Source of the DNA: Lepidostoma basale | Taxonomy: Eukaryota > Arthropoda > Insecta > Trichoptera > Lepidostomatidae | Direction of reading: 5' to 3' | DNA length: 64,000 bases | Assembly: GCA_022606425.2 (NCBI GenBank) | Contig: JAHDVF020000192.1 | Coordinates: forward strand, 62,001 to 126,000 | In this document: positions 52,382 through 62,304 of the stretch, in pieces | Position numbering within the stretch: the stretch's first letter is position 1 | Layout of the letters: every line of letters begins with the position of its first letter | Notes under the pieces: model-generated | Told to the model about the DNA's origin: nothing | The model's database searches: none | What the model saw: the letters and a program-made list of their open reading frames with translations, nothing else | Program-made: the position numbers and the translations under genes

Positions 52382-52535
52382 TTTCTTTATTATTATGTAT
52401 TTATTGTGCTTCCACTTGTGTTTAAGTTGCTGCCATCGTCTGGTTTAGCAAGCTGCCGAAACCTGTCGAACATAAACGCACGTGAAACTTCCACTGTGGA
52501 AGCACACTAAATACATAATAAAAAAGAAATTGTGT
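52382..52535. mobile_element. HH-G inverted pair, rearranged
   Basis: GTATTTATTGTGCTTCCACT on the left mirrors GTGGAAGCACACTAAATACA on the right. Only the plus arm retains GCTGCCGAAACC with TGTC. The other motif is broken (GCTGCCATCGTCTGGTTTAG). Confidence 0.65.
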
Positions 52536-52539
52536 AGCA

Positions 52540-53255
52540 AAAAAAATCTGTTTTCATTTTTTAAAATGAAAAAAAAAGAAATTTCACTTAAAAACATTAA
52601 TTAGTCTATTACTGACATTAATTTATCGTAAACTTTTGGCGTTAAATCTGAATAATTCCGTAATGACGATTTTGTTATCAATTAAACCACAGTTTTATTT
52701 TTCACTATTGCCAGAAAAAATATGTGAAAAGTTTAAAACGTGTTTCAATTCCAATTTTGTTTTTAAATGTATCACAAATTTGTTTATTTATTTTACAAAT
52801 CCCCTTCGTAAACCAATGCACTTATCAACGCACAATTAAAAAACGTCATTATCTATTCATCAATGCATTTTAAACCCACTGATACCATCTCGTGTCCTTT
52901 TAAAATTCGTATCAGTTTATTTTGAAATTATCACCTGTCGGATATACTTTGAAATTCATCGTCTTTTATTTTTTAAATCATATCTGAAGCTACCGCACAG
53001 GATGAATCATTTGATTCGAAACGGATGCTGTTGTGCTCGGTTTATTAATATTTTTCCTTGTAAAATATGTACACCTTATGATGTGTATCAAGGTGAACAA
53101 AATTACTTATAATTTTTATTTTTATTATTTTTATTATTTTATTATTATTATTATTATTTACTATAAGAACTTAAAATTATTATTTAAAATATTTTCAAAA
53201 TATTGGTAATAACAAAAGCATAAACGTTCCGAAAAAAATAATTTAAAAAATATTT
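52540..53255. other. unassigned AT-rich DNA
   Basis: An (ATT)n-like tract lies at 53110-53160. Nothing else is recognised. Confidence 0.45.
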
Positions 53256-53259
53256 GCAA

Positions 53260-53345
53260 TATTCATATCATAGATGAAGGGCTTCTGTGTCCGAAACATG
53301 TTTTTTTTTTAAAATAAAGTTGGTGATGCGTACAAAGTTAAAAAA
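53260..53345 (+). mobile_element. HH-B fragment, decayed
   Basis: ATAGATGAAGGGCTTCTG, TCCGAAACATG, then AAAATAAAGTTGGTGATGCG and TACAAAGTTAAAAAAAGAAA. Confidence 0.5.
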
Positions 53346-53479
53346 AGAAATATTATTCACCATAGATTTCTTTCAAAATAGTCTTACCTAATAATTCGTT
53401 CTTTAACTTATTTACTTCCAAAATATTTCAGAACATATTTTTTTTTTCATAAAATTAATGTTTTTAATTTAAGTTTCTT

Positions 53480-53612
53480 GGCAGAAGTTCATTTTAAATA
53501 ATGAAAACAAAAAAAATGATACAAAATTTCTTTATAATTATATATTTAGTGTGCTTCCACTTGTGTTTATGCTCGACCGGTTTCGGCAGCTTGCTGCCGT
53601 CATCGGGTATTT
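53480..53612 (-). mobile_element. HH-G element copy
   Basis: Read on minus: motif, AGCATAAACACAAGTGGAAG, CACACTAAATATATAATTA, then TTTAAAATGAACTTC. That last body segment is also the body of HH-F, so the families share their downstream part and differ at the motif. Confidence 0.68.
53575..53606 (-). ncRNA. hammerhead-like motif, family HH-G
   Basis: Minus strand: CCGATGA, C, perfect helix GGCAGC/GCTGCC with a 2-nt loop, GAAAC, CG, GTC. Only the second heptamer base departs from CUGANGA (C for U). The 2-nt loop implies the terminal pair opens. Helix III ACCGGT is a palindrome. Confidence 0.48.
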
Positions 53613-53647
53613 TTTTCATATTTTCCATATTTTTATTTTCTTATTTT

Positions 53648-53858
53648 ATAAACTAACTAACTAACTAACCATCACGCCGTCTCCCCGAAGGGGTAGGCAG
53701 AAGGAATGGACTGCCACATCTTTCTTTCCTGACATATTTCTCTCGCTTCCTCAACATTCATACATCGTGTCATGCACGCGCGTCGATTTCTCTGACTCCT
53801 CACATGGCCGACATTCAATATTTGATTTATTTGATCGTGCCACGTTTTCCTGTTTCGT
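53648..53858 (-). mobile_element. LINE-T1 short copy with target-site duplication
   Basis: Tail CTAACTAACTAACC, then the last ~200 bp to the HDQINQI/KTW region. TTTTCTTATTTT flanks at 53636-53647 and 53859-53870. Confidence 0.88.
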
Positions 53859-53879
53859 TTTTCTTATTTTGTATAAACA

Positions 53880-54520
53880 TCAATACGGTTTTTATACGTG
53901 TACAGCAAAAATAAGTAAATGAATATGTATAAAATACCACACAAAATCTATAATAGTATTAAAAATGACTCTTAATGCTGAATTAAAGAAAATTAATCAG
54001 TTAATTAATTTAATATACTCGTTATATAAAACTTTATTCGAAAATCCAAACGTATAAGGTAGTTTATATTATACTTTTCTGACGATCAATAACCTTCTTG
54101 ACATAAAGTAATTGAAAATGCCACCGTTGACAAAATGGATTCCACTAGTCCGCGGCCCCTACGTGGTCGGCAGTTGTATTTAATTTATTTATATTGATGA
54201 ATGTATAATAACTTCGGCGGCAATGGAGAAATGTGGGGCCTGCCTTGTATACGAGATTTCTTTAATGAACAAAATATTGCTAAAAAAAAGTGTTTTACAG
54301 TCATTACTTCCAATTTTTTTCCCCACGTTGTTCAAAATAGTTATGTTAAGAAAAGCAGAAGGCAAATGAAGAAGCCGCCACATCATGCTCTCTGAAGTAT
54401 TCCAGGATACAAGCGTTTGAGAAAATTCGCTTGTTGGCTCACAATTGGCGCATGGGTAAAAAAAAATCAACAATGTCAGCCCCTTAAAGAGACAAAACTA
54501 GTATTTCCCATAGAAAAAAA
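53880..54520. other. unassigned DNA
   Basis: Frames of 94 aa (minus) and 64 aa (plus) at 54189-54473 overlap each other and have no recognised motif. Confidence 0.45.
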
Positions 54521-54526
54521 TTTAAA

Positions 54527-55400
54527 CAAACAAACCATCACGCCGTAGGCAGAGAGAATGGACAGCCACACTACTCTATCCTGACGCAACTCTCTAGTTC
54601 CTACACATTCATACAACGAGTCATACACGCACGTCGATTCTTCCAACTTCTAACATGACCATCCTTCTAAATTTGATTAAGTAGGTCATGCCATGTTTTC
54701 ATCGTTAACGTATACTTTATTAACCATCCTTTCTCCATCCATGCGCTCCTTGTGTCCTAACCAACGCAGCTATCCTTTCATAATTTTGTTCACAATACCT
54801 TCTTCCGGTCTACATTCCTTTCTTCTAGCATTTGAGATTCTGTCATACATCGTTCTATCACTCATTCGTCTTGGGGATCTCATCTATACTGCATTTATTC
54901 TGCTCTTATCGTTCTTCGCATAAGGGGTGGGATCAGAACTCTATTGTGTTAAATTCTTGTTTCCAATAACTATTTTTAAAGCTCCATTCACTTTGTTAGC
55001 CGCACCAACCCTTCTTTCGACGTCACTATCCGTTTGGCCATCCGCTGTGAACGTGCTACCTCTTCTTTCCTTTTGCCATTTCCCATCATCTGGGCTCGGC
55101 CCTCCTCATACGAAAACGCCAAACTTTTCTATTTTGACTCATCTCCACTGTCAGGTTCTCGCGTTGGAGCTCCTTTTCCATGTTGGCCAACCATGTTGCC
55201 ATCGGGCGACCTCTTCTTCTTGGTTTTGTGGGAATGCTGAGGGCTTTTTGGAGAATGTGTTCACTGTCTCTTCGCATCACATGTCCGTACCACCGTGTGA
55301 ACGTGCTACCAAAATACACAAATTCACTCACTTTCTCCAAATTCTCTTCGTTCATACTTATGTTACATTTGCCATTCGCTCTTCCCTTTCAAAAACTTTT
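54527..55400 (-). mobile_element. LINE-T2 copy interrupted by LINE-W
   Basis: The outer part (54527-55060) runs from the 3' end (lacking the SAYPSGE codons) through the RSRKNRRAC and RWFG-like regions to ANKVNGALKxVIxN and ERRVGAANKV. The inner part (55296-55400) gives NVSMNEENLEKVSEFVYFGS on the minus strand. No tail is seen. Confidence 0.85.
55061..55295 (-). mobile_element. LINE-W fragment nested in LINE-T2, 15-bp duplication
   Basis: Minus reading: RWYGHVMRRDSEHILQKALSIPTKPRRRGRPMATWLANMEKELQRENLTVEMSQNRKVWRFRMRRAEPR, stop, GGGAAATGGCAAAAGG, GAAGAAGA tail. TGTGAACGTGCTACC repeats exactly at 55046-55060 and 55296-55310. The chimeric frame joining NLEKVSEFVYFGS to this sequence is an artefact of the insertion. 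Confidence 0.92.
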
Positions 55401-55404
55401 TAAA

Positions 55405-56110
55405 ATTTTAATTAATATTCTTTTAACAGTTATTTTCTTTCGTATTAATTATTTAACGATTCTAACAAGGAAAAAACTGGAGGTCTCAGATTCAATACCT
55501 TCTGATAACACTTGTTACTATTTCCATTGATAATAAAAATAATAAAAATTTCATTATTCTTGTTTTTCTAGTTTTAATAGTTCTCTGCCCATAAATGTTT
55601 TTAAAATTCTGAGCATATAAAAGTGTAATATTCTCTATGGAAGATGGTTCCGCTCGACATTTAGGCATGTCTCGAATTTTTCTTTCAGCGTTGAATAACT
55701 CTGATCTCTGATTCCCATCTCTGCCTGCCTCGCCTTTATATCGCGCTGTCATCATTTAATTTGTCTACCAATTTATGTTGTTTTATTTATTACACACCAT
55801 TTACATGCTCATTCATCGATCATCTTTACGGTGATCCAGGGTTCGGCTCCCGAATAAACAACAAAATATAATCAAACTCTTCGGTATATTAATATGACGT
55901 GAATATTTTAAACATGCCACCTGTAAGTTTAGTAATTTTTCGTAAAAAATATTTCTGTCATGAATATTTTTTTTTTAGATTTGGATCTTTGATGGTATTA
56001 GACAACGGTATCGTATTTGGACAGCTGATGGTATTGAAAAGTTTCAAATGCATAATCGTAACTTTTTTTAATTGCTGATATGGAATGAATATTTTTTATA
56101 TTTTACAAAT
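55405..56110. other. unassigned DNA
   Basis: An 87-aa minus frame (55492-55755) has no recognised motif. ATTTGGACAGCTGATGGTAT and GATCTTTGATGGTATTAGAC near 55990-56040 are a local near-duplication. Confidence 0.4.
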
Positions 56111-56114
56111 AGCC

Positions 56115-56250
56115 GCATAGCTAACAAACTAACCATCGCGCCGTTTCTTCGAAGGGGTACCCAGAAATAATCGACTTTTAACACTTTTCTTTTCTGACAT
56201 ACTTCTCTAGTTTCCTCAACATTCATACATGCACGCAATTTCGCAATGTC
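56115..56250 (-). mobile_element. LINE-T terminal fragment
   Basis: AACAAACTAACCATCGCGCC, GAAGGGGTACCCAGAAATAA, TTTCCTCAACATTCATACAT: GETA end back to the MNVEE codons. Confidence 0.75.
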
Positions 56251-56254
56251 ATTA

Positions 56255-57685
56255 TTCAATATGACAACACCCGGTCCCATGTTGCCGATATAACCAGGAA
56301 AAAAAATCCAGGACCTTGGCTGAGATATTTTATTGCGTCCAACGTATTCTTCAGACTTGGCACAGAGCGACTATCATTTGTTTCACTCTTAAGAAACGCA
56401 GTTAAGGAACAAAAAATTCGACTGCATCGAAGAACTGAAAACCTTGTTAAAATATTTAAAGTGTACACATTTTACATTGTTGAATCACCATTTCTCAACA
56501 TTTTCACCATTACTCAAAATCTTTCAAATTTGTCTTTATTTTGTGAAATTTACATTATTTCCAGATACAGATTACATTAGTGAAAAGATACAAAATTCAC
56601 ATATAAGAAAGAAAAAAGTACTATTTCGCGTGTGCGTATTACTTATGGTATAGATGCTCTTGCGAGTTTATTTCAGTGCCCTTTGCCGCGGATTCCGAAT
56701 AATGTTTTACTGTCTTTAAAACAAACGGCATGATATACGCCCGCGATCATGAACCCGCCTGATTTATGTGTGTGTGAGTACGGGGTCACGTGGCACGGTA
56801 TTTATTGTGACGGCACCACTACCACAACACGCATTTTCCATATTTTGCCCCCGTCCCGCGACGACCATTCAAACTGATTTGGGTCCCGGGTCACTCACAC
56901 CAATATCAATGATTTACGTGTAGATACATAACGTTAAATTTCCCAAAAAATAATGGAACATAAAAATTAAAACTGTTTTATTTAATGTTCAAAGCAACAA
57001 AAGTATACACCATGACTAGTATAATATTTTCATATACCAATTTCGCTATAAGTGACAATAGTCAAAAACTATTTTTTTTACTTTTGTCAATTTAGGAATA
57101 TTATATTATAAGTTCAAAAAGGTAGTAGGGCTACGATTGGGTATGTTTTGCTGGAAAGCATGCCTCTACAAAATGTCTTAAGGCGCCATGTTGCATTTAC
57201 AACAGCAACACTACTATCAAGTCCAACTCTCTAGCGTCCACGAGAGGTATATTTAAGTCCCCGCGAACCCCGGGCAATATGGCACATATTACTTAGTCCC
57301 ATAGCAGATAGAGAGAGGACGAATGGCGAGCTTCCAGCGCTATAAAACTGGATACACCCAGCTAAGGGAAGGTAACCCCGACAGAACATCCTCCAGAGAA
57401 GGCGAAGGGATACCACTCTGGATATTTTTCCCCAGGTCTTCACTTGGTGATAGTCAACTTTAGGGAGACCTGACAAGACACAGAGAGATGATATTATAAT
57501 GAAATTCCATTAATTTTTTTTTTCAAGTACGTTTTTTAATGAGTTACCTATAAACCAGGATATGTGTATGTGATATGAACAATTAATTAATATTTCGTGT
57601 TCTTTTTAAATTTGTTTTTAATTAACAAACTGTATAGAATAATTAACATTGCATTCCCGAAACTCATGCACGAATATAGGTGAAA
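56255..57685. other. unassigned, GC-moderate non-repetitive DNA
   Basis: 56650-56900 (GGATTCCGAATAATG ... CCCGTCCCGCGACGACC) and 57100-57480 match no family here. The 81-aa minus frame 57231-57476 is not recognised. This is one of the longest stretches free of identified elements. Confidence 0.4.
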
Positions 57686-57689
57686 TATT

Positions 57690-58060
57690 TTTATGACGAT
57701 GAATTTAAATATAACAGAGATGAAACAAATAGATAGACATAGAAATGAGACGCAGATATAAAATACAGAGATGAGACAAAATTTTTGATGACATAGAGAT
57801 GAAGCAAATTTGAAAAGGAAAATAGTCCAAATATTAGTACATATTTAATCTCATTTAGCGTCGTATTTGTCCATGAGTTACTATGCCAATGCATTCTTCC
57901 AAATCGGCTACTCAAATGTTTTTATATTTGTTATGTCTTCAGGGAAATAAAGAATTTATTATTTTAAATTGGATGATACATAGAGATGAGATATAGTAAA
58001 GTTACAAAGAGATGTGCCATGGAGATGAGACAATTAGATAATTATTTAAAAACGGAAGAA
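57690..58060 (+). repeat. degenerate GAGATGAGACA repeats
   Basis: Scattered AGAGATGAGACAAA, ATAGAGATGAAGC and ATAGAGATGAGATATAG units resemble the decayed edge of the 35604 minisatellite. They are interrupted by an unrelated piece at 57820-57960. Confidence 0.55.
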
Positions 58061-58084
58061 AAAAATTTATAATTATAATAATTT

Positions 58085-58510
58085 GGCTAATTTGTATAGC
58101 GCCGTTTTCGTGAATACCTCACCTCAAGGGCGCTTCGACAGTATTTTTAGTCATAAGAACTGCATGTGACACCAGCAATCAGATAACCGTTGCTTACATT
58201 TTATGGGATATTTTGAAAAGGTGGGTTTTTAGGTGAGATTTAAATTCTGTCGGATAGTCAATGCATCTGAGGCGTGTAGGAAGCATATTTCAGGCGGACG
58301 GACCTGCCACTGCGAAAGCCCGATCTCCGAAATTTGTCCGGGGGTAGCGCTTTGGCTCAACTAATCTGCCTATTGCCGAGGAGTTTGCTGATCGAAGCGT
58401 AGATTGCCGCAAGATTGCAGCAACACAAAGTTCAGATATATATGCTGGTGCCATTCCGTGAAGCGCTTTAAAAGTGCGATTTGATCGCGAGTGACTTAGA
58501 TAAGAAATAA
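58085..58510 (-). mobile_element. LINE-C fragment (CR1/L2-like)
   Basis: Minus reading: YLSHSRSNRTFKALHGMAPAYISELCVAAILRQSTLRSANSSAIGRLVEPKRYPRTNFGDRAFAVAGPSA, then in other frames WNMLPTRLRC, FKSHLKTHLF-like and the 3' UTR. This block order is characteristic of CR1/L2 C-termini. A frameshift follows AGPSA. Confidence 0.85.
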
Positions 58511-58511
58511 A

Positions 58512-59405
58512 ATCTAATAGCAAACAAATAGTTAAAAAACATCGTTTTATTTAATTATTATCTAATAGCAAACAGTTGAATGAGTATAGATGGTATAAAA
58601 AATAATAAAAGCATGGTTATACAAAGGCATGAAACTATTTTTTTGGTAACGAGTAATGTAACAAGATAAGTACGAGTATATATTTTTTCAATCCACGCAA
58701 TATGAAAATACATATTTTTAGCATAATAACTCAATCGAGGTATAATGACGCGCGGTCGGGAGAACATAAAGCCTTGAAACTATTCTCCGGGTGAGACGGG
58801 TCGTGAGTTTTCACATAATCATCAAATTTACGCACAAATTTTATCACGACTCGGGTATTTTTATGCGAAAAACGATGCAAACAAATTTACGACATCTGTG
58901 TGTGTTCTTAGACATGAAAATTCCTCTAAGCGCCTCCGTTCATACAACGAATCTGAATGTATAATATTGTATGAATATTCTACATTTATTTTCTAGTACG
59001 GTAGTTCAGCAAATGTTTTGTGCACATGAATCGTTTCATTTTTGCGGCTACATTATTCATTTTGAGTTATCGTAATAATGACCGATTTTTATTAACATGT
59101 ACATTTTTATTGTACCTAAATTACTCACTGTTACAATGGCACACATTTTAAACGTCATGAATTACTTAGTAAGCTTTCATTTCTTGTTATTTGAGCAAAT
59201 TCGTTATAGTAATACAAATTCACTTATACCTGAAAAATGAACATTTAACCTAACTCCCGCAAGAACAGGGGATGGGCCAAGGGATGGCATAAGCGAAGCT
59301 GACAAAATAGCATCGCTGCGCCCTAAAACAGCTTAATAGTTTTAATGTGAAAAGCGACAGGAAATTACCACATTAATAAGCTCAAATGTAATCCCAAGAA
59401 CCAGA
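58512..59405. other. unassigned DNA
   Basis: AAAACATCGTTTTATTTAAT at 58537-58556 is an HH-F body scrap, flanked by a direct repeat of TCTAATAGCAAACA (58515, 58561). The rest is unmatched. Confidence 0.45.
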
Positions 59406-59467
59406 AAGATGATTAATACGAATGAAAACGTCAGTTTTCTAGAAGATTTATTAGATTTTATGGGAAT

Positions 59468-59498
59468 GACATGTTTCGCCCTTCTAAGGCATTATCAA
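59468..59498 (-). ncRNA. hammerhead-like motif, family HH-C
   Basis: Minus strand: TTGATAA, T, helix GCCTT/AGGGC, GAAAC, AT, GTC. The heptamer departs from CUGANGA at two places (T for C at 3, A for G at 8). Helix I is not obvious. It is either a decayed or a diverged hammerhead. Confidence 0.38.
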
Positions 59499-59515
59499 TT
59501 GTGCGTACATGACAT

Positions 59516-59546
59516 TTGATAATGCCTTCGAAGGGTGAAACATGTC
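59516..59546 (+). ncRNA. hammerhead-like motif, family HH-C, second arm
   Basis: TTGATAA, T, helix GCCTTCG/AAGGGT (closing C-G replaced by a weaker pair), GAAAC, AT, GTC. Same departures as the first arm. Confidence 0.36.
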
Positions 59547-59609
59547 ATTCCCATCAAATCTAATAAATCTTCTAGAAAACTGACGTTTTCATTCGCATTA
59601 ATTATTTAA

Positions 59610-60430
59610 TATGGAGTTCAACGCGAATTTTACATCATTGTTCAAGAAACAATAAAACAGAAATTTTGACTTTGTTGGAAATCAATCCCAAGGATTGTAT
59701 CTTAAAAAAGAATGTGTAATTTAATCATTCATCTGAAAGGGAAACTACCACATTAAATGGCCCAATTGGCATCCCTAGATTCAGCAACGATGACTTTTTT
59801 GGAAACCAACCCCTAGGATTGAAACATTAAATTTGTAAAATTTAATCATTCAGTAATTTAAAATTGAATTAAAAAATCGGAACGTGAGAAGATGGTACGA
59901 GGATAATAATTCTGCATTCTGTTTTACTTCCGGCTTAAGATTTATTCGTCGGTCCCTTTTCGGGTAATAAAATTTTCTTTTTTTCCAAAATATAGTTCAA
60001 TAGCCAGGTCATAAATTCATTTGATAAAATCTCTACCTTCAAATCGGATTTTATCCCGGAAAAGCGCCGAGGAACACAGCAACATGCTTCCCATAGGACC
60101 CCCATGTTGATTTGATTACATGTTGTAAAAAGGGGAGCTGTTCACCTCTGGTGCCGAGTTAAATATTGCTAATTTATTGAGTATAATATTATAGGTTCGA
60201 GGCCGCGGGGAGCGGGCTATCGCCTCTTGACTCGAGACTATAAATAGCCCATATCTGATTTCACTGATTTATTCATTTCTTTCATATTTCCCGTTAGAAG
60301 TACGTACAATTTTTACATTTTTTAAATTAAAATATGTAGCTGCAGTCCTCGGTTCGTTTCTGCCCTTTTTTTAACTGAAATATATTTAGATAATTTATTG
60401 TTTTGGCCCAAAAACTTATGATTATTAAAT
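59610..60430. other. unassigned DNA
   Basis: A loose direct repeat of ATCCCAAGGATTGTATCTTA and CCCTAGGATTGAAACATTAA (59690, 59810) may be a small duplicated repeat. 60050-60240 is GC-moderate. Confidence 0.4.
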
Positions 60431-60435
60431 GTTTA

Positions 60436-60650
60436 AATATATAACACTGTTTTTGCATATCACAATTTATTTTGATGAGTTTAGCGCCACAGCTCTTTCG
60501 AAAACCTATATTAACATCATCAATTGTTACACACAACAGGTTGTTAGGTGTAACATCTGATGATGCCATGAAAAGTTGGCGAAACAGCTATCGCGACAAA
60601 CTCTTGTTAATAAATTGTGATACTTAATAATAGTGTTTGAAATTTTAACA
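60436..60650. mobile_element. HH-E inverted pair, arms of different subtypes
   Basis: Outer ends AACACTGTTTTTGCATATCA and TGATACTTAATAATAGTGTT mirror each other. The minus motif (60488-60523) carries GAAAG, AGCT, GTG and is close to the copy at 62159. The plus motif is closer to 37164. The arms therefore do not come from one identical template. Confidence 0.75.
60557..60592 (+). ncRNA. hammerhead-like motif, family HH-E
   Basis: CTGATGA, T, GCC/GGC helix around ATGAAAAGTT, GAAAC, AGCT, ATC. The G of GAAA is intact here, supporting GAAAC as the family consensus. Helix II is partly lost, and GTC is ATC, which disrupts the A-U/C-G helix III. Confidence 0.45.
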
Positions 60651-60715
60651 TTTAATGAAATATTTTAAGTATAACTATATATAACTGTATTATAATACTT
60701 TAGGTAGCTGATGTT

Positions 60716-60830
60716 ATGAGGTTCGCAACGAATAGAGAAGGATGGGGTGCCGCATCGATTAAAGTGTGACAGTCCATTCTTTCTGCCTACCCTTTCGGGG
60801 AGACGGCGTGATGGTTAGTTTTTTTTTTTT
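60716..60830 (+). mobile_element. S2 fragment
   Basis: GAGGTTCGCAACGAATAGAG, GATGGGGTGCCGCATCG, GTGACAGTCCATTCTTTCTG to GGCGTGATGGTTAG, then a T run (60821-60836) in place of more TTAG units. Confidence 0.8.
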
Positions 60831-60836
60831 TTTTTT

Positions 60837-61015
60837 AAAGGAACATAGAAGTTCCCGCCACATACCCGAGGCTGTTATAGGGCGTAGCGGCGCCCTTTTA
60901 TCAGCCTCGCTCGTACACTCCCTGGGCCTGTCCCCGGTCCATCCGGGACTTACATTTAAATACGGCAACAACAAGGGGGTGCCAGACCACATTTAATCTA
61001 CTCAATTTCACTTCT
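60837..61015. repeat. GC-moderate segment after a T run, possibly a separate element
   Basis: AAAGGAACATAGAAGTTCCC begins directly at the T run, and the segment ends at CAGACCACATTTAATC. It may be a minus-strand element with a poly-A tail. The overlapping 77- and 76-aa frames are not recognised. Confidence 0.4.
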
Positions 61016-61078
61016 ATGCTCCGCTGTACTTTATTGAATAAATAAATAAGCATAATATATGGTTAGTTAGTTAATTAG

Positions 61079-61195
61079 TAGGTAGCTGATCTATCGCCAA
61101 TTTATTGTCACGTGAATTCCACACTAGACCAAAAATTGTGTGACAATCACACTGCCATCGCCGGGAAACGAACCCGGGAATATTGAGGCCATGTA
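61079..61195 (-). mobile_element. tRNA-derived SINE fragment
   Basis: Minus strand: CCCGGGTTCGTTTCCCGGCG (B box) then GCAGTGTGATTGTCACAC and AATTCACGTGACAATAAATT. The A-box half is missing. Confidence 0.78.
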
Positions 61196-61199
61196 GGTA

Positions 61200-61610
61200 T
61201 TTATATAAAATATTGGTCTTGCCAGGCGGAATATGCCAATTATTAAAACGTGAAATCAAGCTGTAGGAGTGTCGCAATTATACAAAACAATTAGTTTTTT
61301 TTTAATGCTTATATTGCCGGGTTTTTTGTTAACTCGCTTTTGGCACAGCTTAATGATGTTTTACTGCCCACACTGAGCAGACTGGCATTAAGTAGACGAA
61401 CGGAGTGATAGTCCCGTTGGTTTTTCTCTGCTGCACACTTAATTACGTTACAAATTGCTTCAGCCTCCGCCTAATGGCGTTCGGGATGCAGTTGGCTCCT
61501 AGTATGTGACCAGAGCGCAGAATTTATCCTCTCTTCGTGTGAACTAGCATCGAGGAGATCGGGGATAATATGCACTTGGGGAAATTAGAAACAATGTTTT
61601 TATTTAACTT
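61200..61610. other. unassigned DNA
   Basis: GC-moderate at 61320-61560, unmatched. Confidence 0.45.
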
Positions 61611-61620
61611 ATTTAAAGTT

Positions 61621-62099
61621 ATGTATGGAAGTGAAGCATGGAACTGGCAAAAGAAGGATGAAAGTAGAATAAATGCAGTAGAAATGAGATCTCTCAGACG
61701 AATGTGTGGCAAATCTGTATTTGATAGAGTGACAAATGCAAGTATAAGAAGTGAATGTGGTGCGAATGAAAGTGTTATGAACAAAATAAGGAAAGGGTCA
61801 TTAAGATGGTTTGGACACATGGAAAGAATGAGTGAAGACAGAATGGTAAAGAAGGTATATGTAAACGGCGTGAACGGAGCTAGAAATAGAGGAAGGCCGA
61901 GGAAAACGTGGCACGATCAAATCAATCAAATATTGAATGTCGGACACGTGAGGAGTCGGAGAAATCGACGTGCGTGCATGACAAGATGTATGAATGTAGA
62001 GGAAGCGAGAGAAGTATGTCAAGACAGAACAGTGTGGCGTTCCATTCTTTCTGCCTACCCCTCCGGGGAGACGGCGTGATGGTTAGTTAGTCAGTTAGT
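61621..62099 (+). mobile_element. LINE-T1 copy, open to its stop, with target-site duplication
   Basis: Starts at MYGSEAWNWQKKDESRINAVEMRSLRRMCGKSVFDR and is open through FGHMERMSEDRMVKKVYVNGVNGARNRGRPRKTWHDQI, MTRCMNVEEAREVCQDRTVWRSILSAYPSGETA to TGA (62077-62079), then TGG and TTAG units. ATTTAAAGTTA repeats at 61611-61621 and 62100-62110 (edges uncertain by one base). The 15 extra residues of the frame before MYG are flanking DNA. Very like 38281-38860, so the two are recent sisters. Confidence 0.94.
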
Positions 62100-62129
62100 A
62101 TTTAAAGTTAATGAAATATTTTAAGTATA

Positions 62130-62300
62130 ACTATAACTGTATTGTTGTATATAAACACCTGATGATGTTAATATAGGTTTTCGAAAGAGCTGTGGCGTTA
62201 AACTCATCAAATTAAATTGTGATATGCAAAAATAGTGTTATACGAGTATATTTAAACATTTAATAATGTTTAAGTATCATTAGTTTTTGGGCCAATACAA
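62130..62300 (+). mobile_element. HH-E single copy
   Basis: Motif 62159-62193: CTGATGA, TGTTAATATAGGTTTTC, GAAAG, AGCT, GTG. Helix II and the C of GAAAC are lost. The HH-E body follows (AATTGTGATATGCAAAAATA, GTGTTATA). Confidence 0.62.
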
Positions 62301-62304
62301 TAAA

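Larger units (their letters stand above)
59412..59603. mobile_element. HH-C back-to-back inverted pair, best preserved
   Basis: A near-perfect 192-bp palindrome. Outer ends ATTAATACGAATGAAAACG and their mirror CGTTTTCATTCGCATTAAT; inside, CTAGAAGATTTATTAGATTT, the motif and a 17-nt centre (59499-59515). Differences between arms are few, so it is young. Confidence 0.92.

Noticed and set aside
55086..55355. Single 89-aa protein joining VSEFVYFGS to RWYGHV
   Set aside because: The two halves belong to different LINE families, and a 15-bp target duplication marks the junction.
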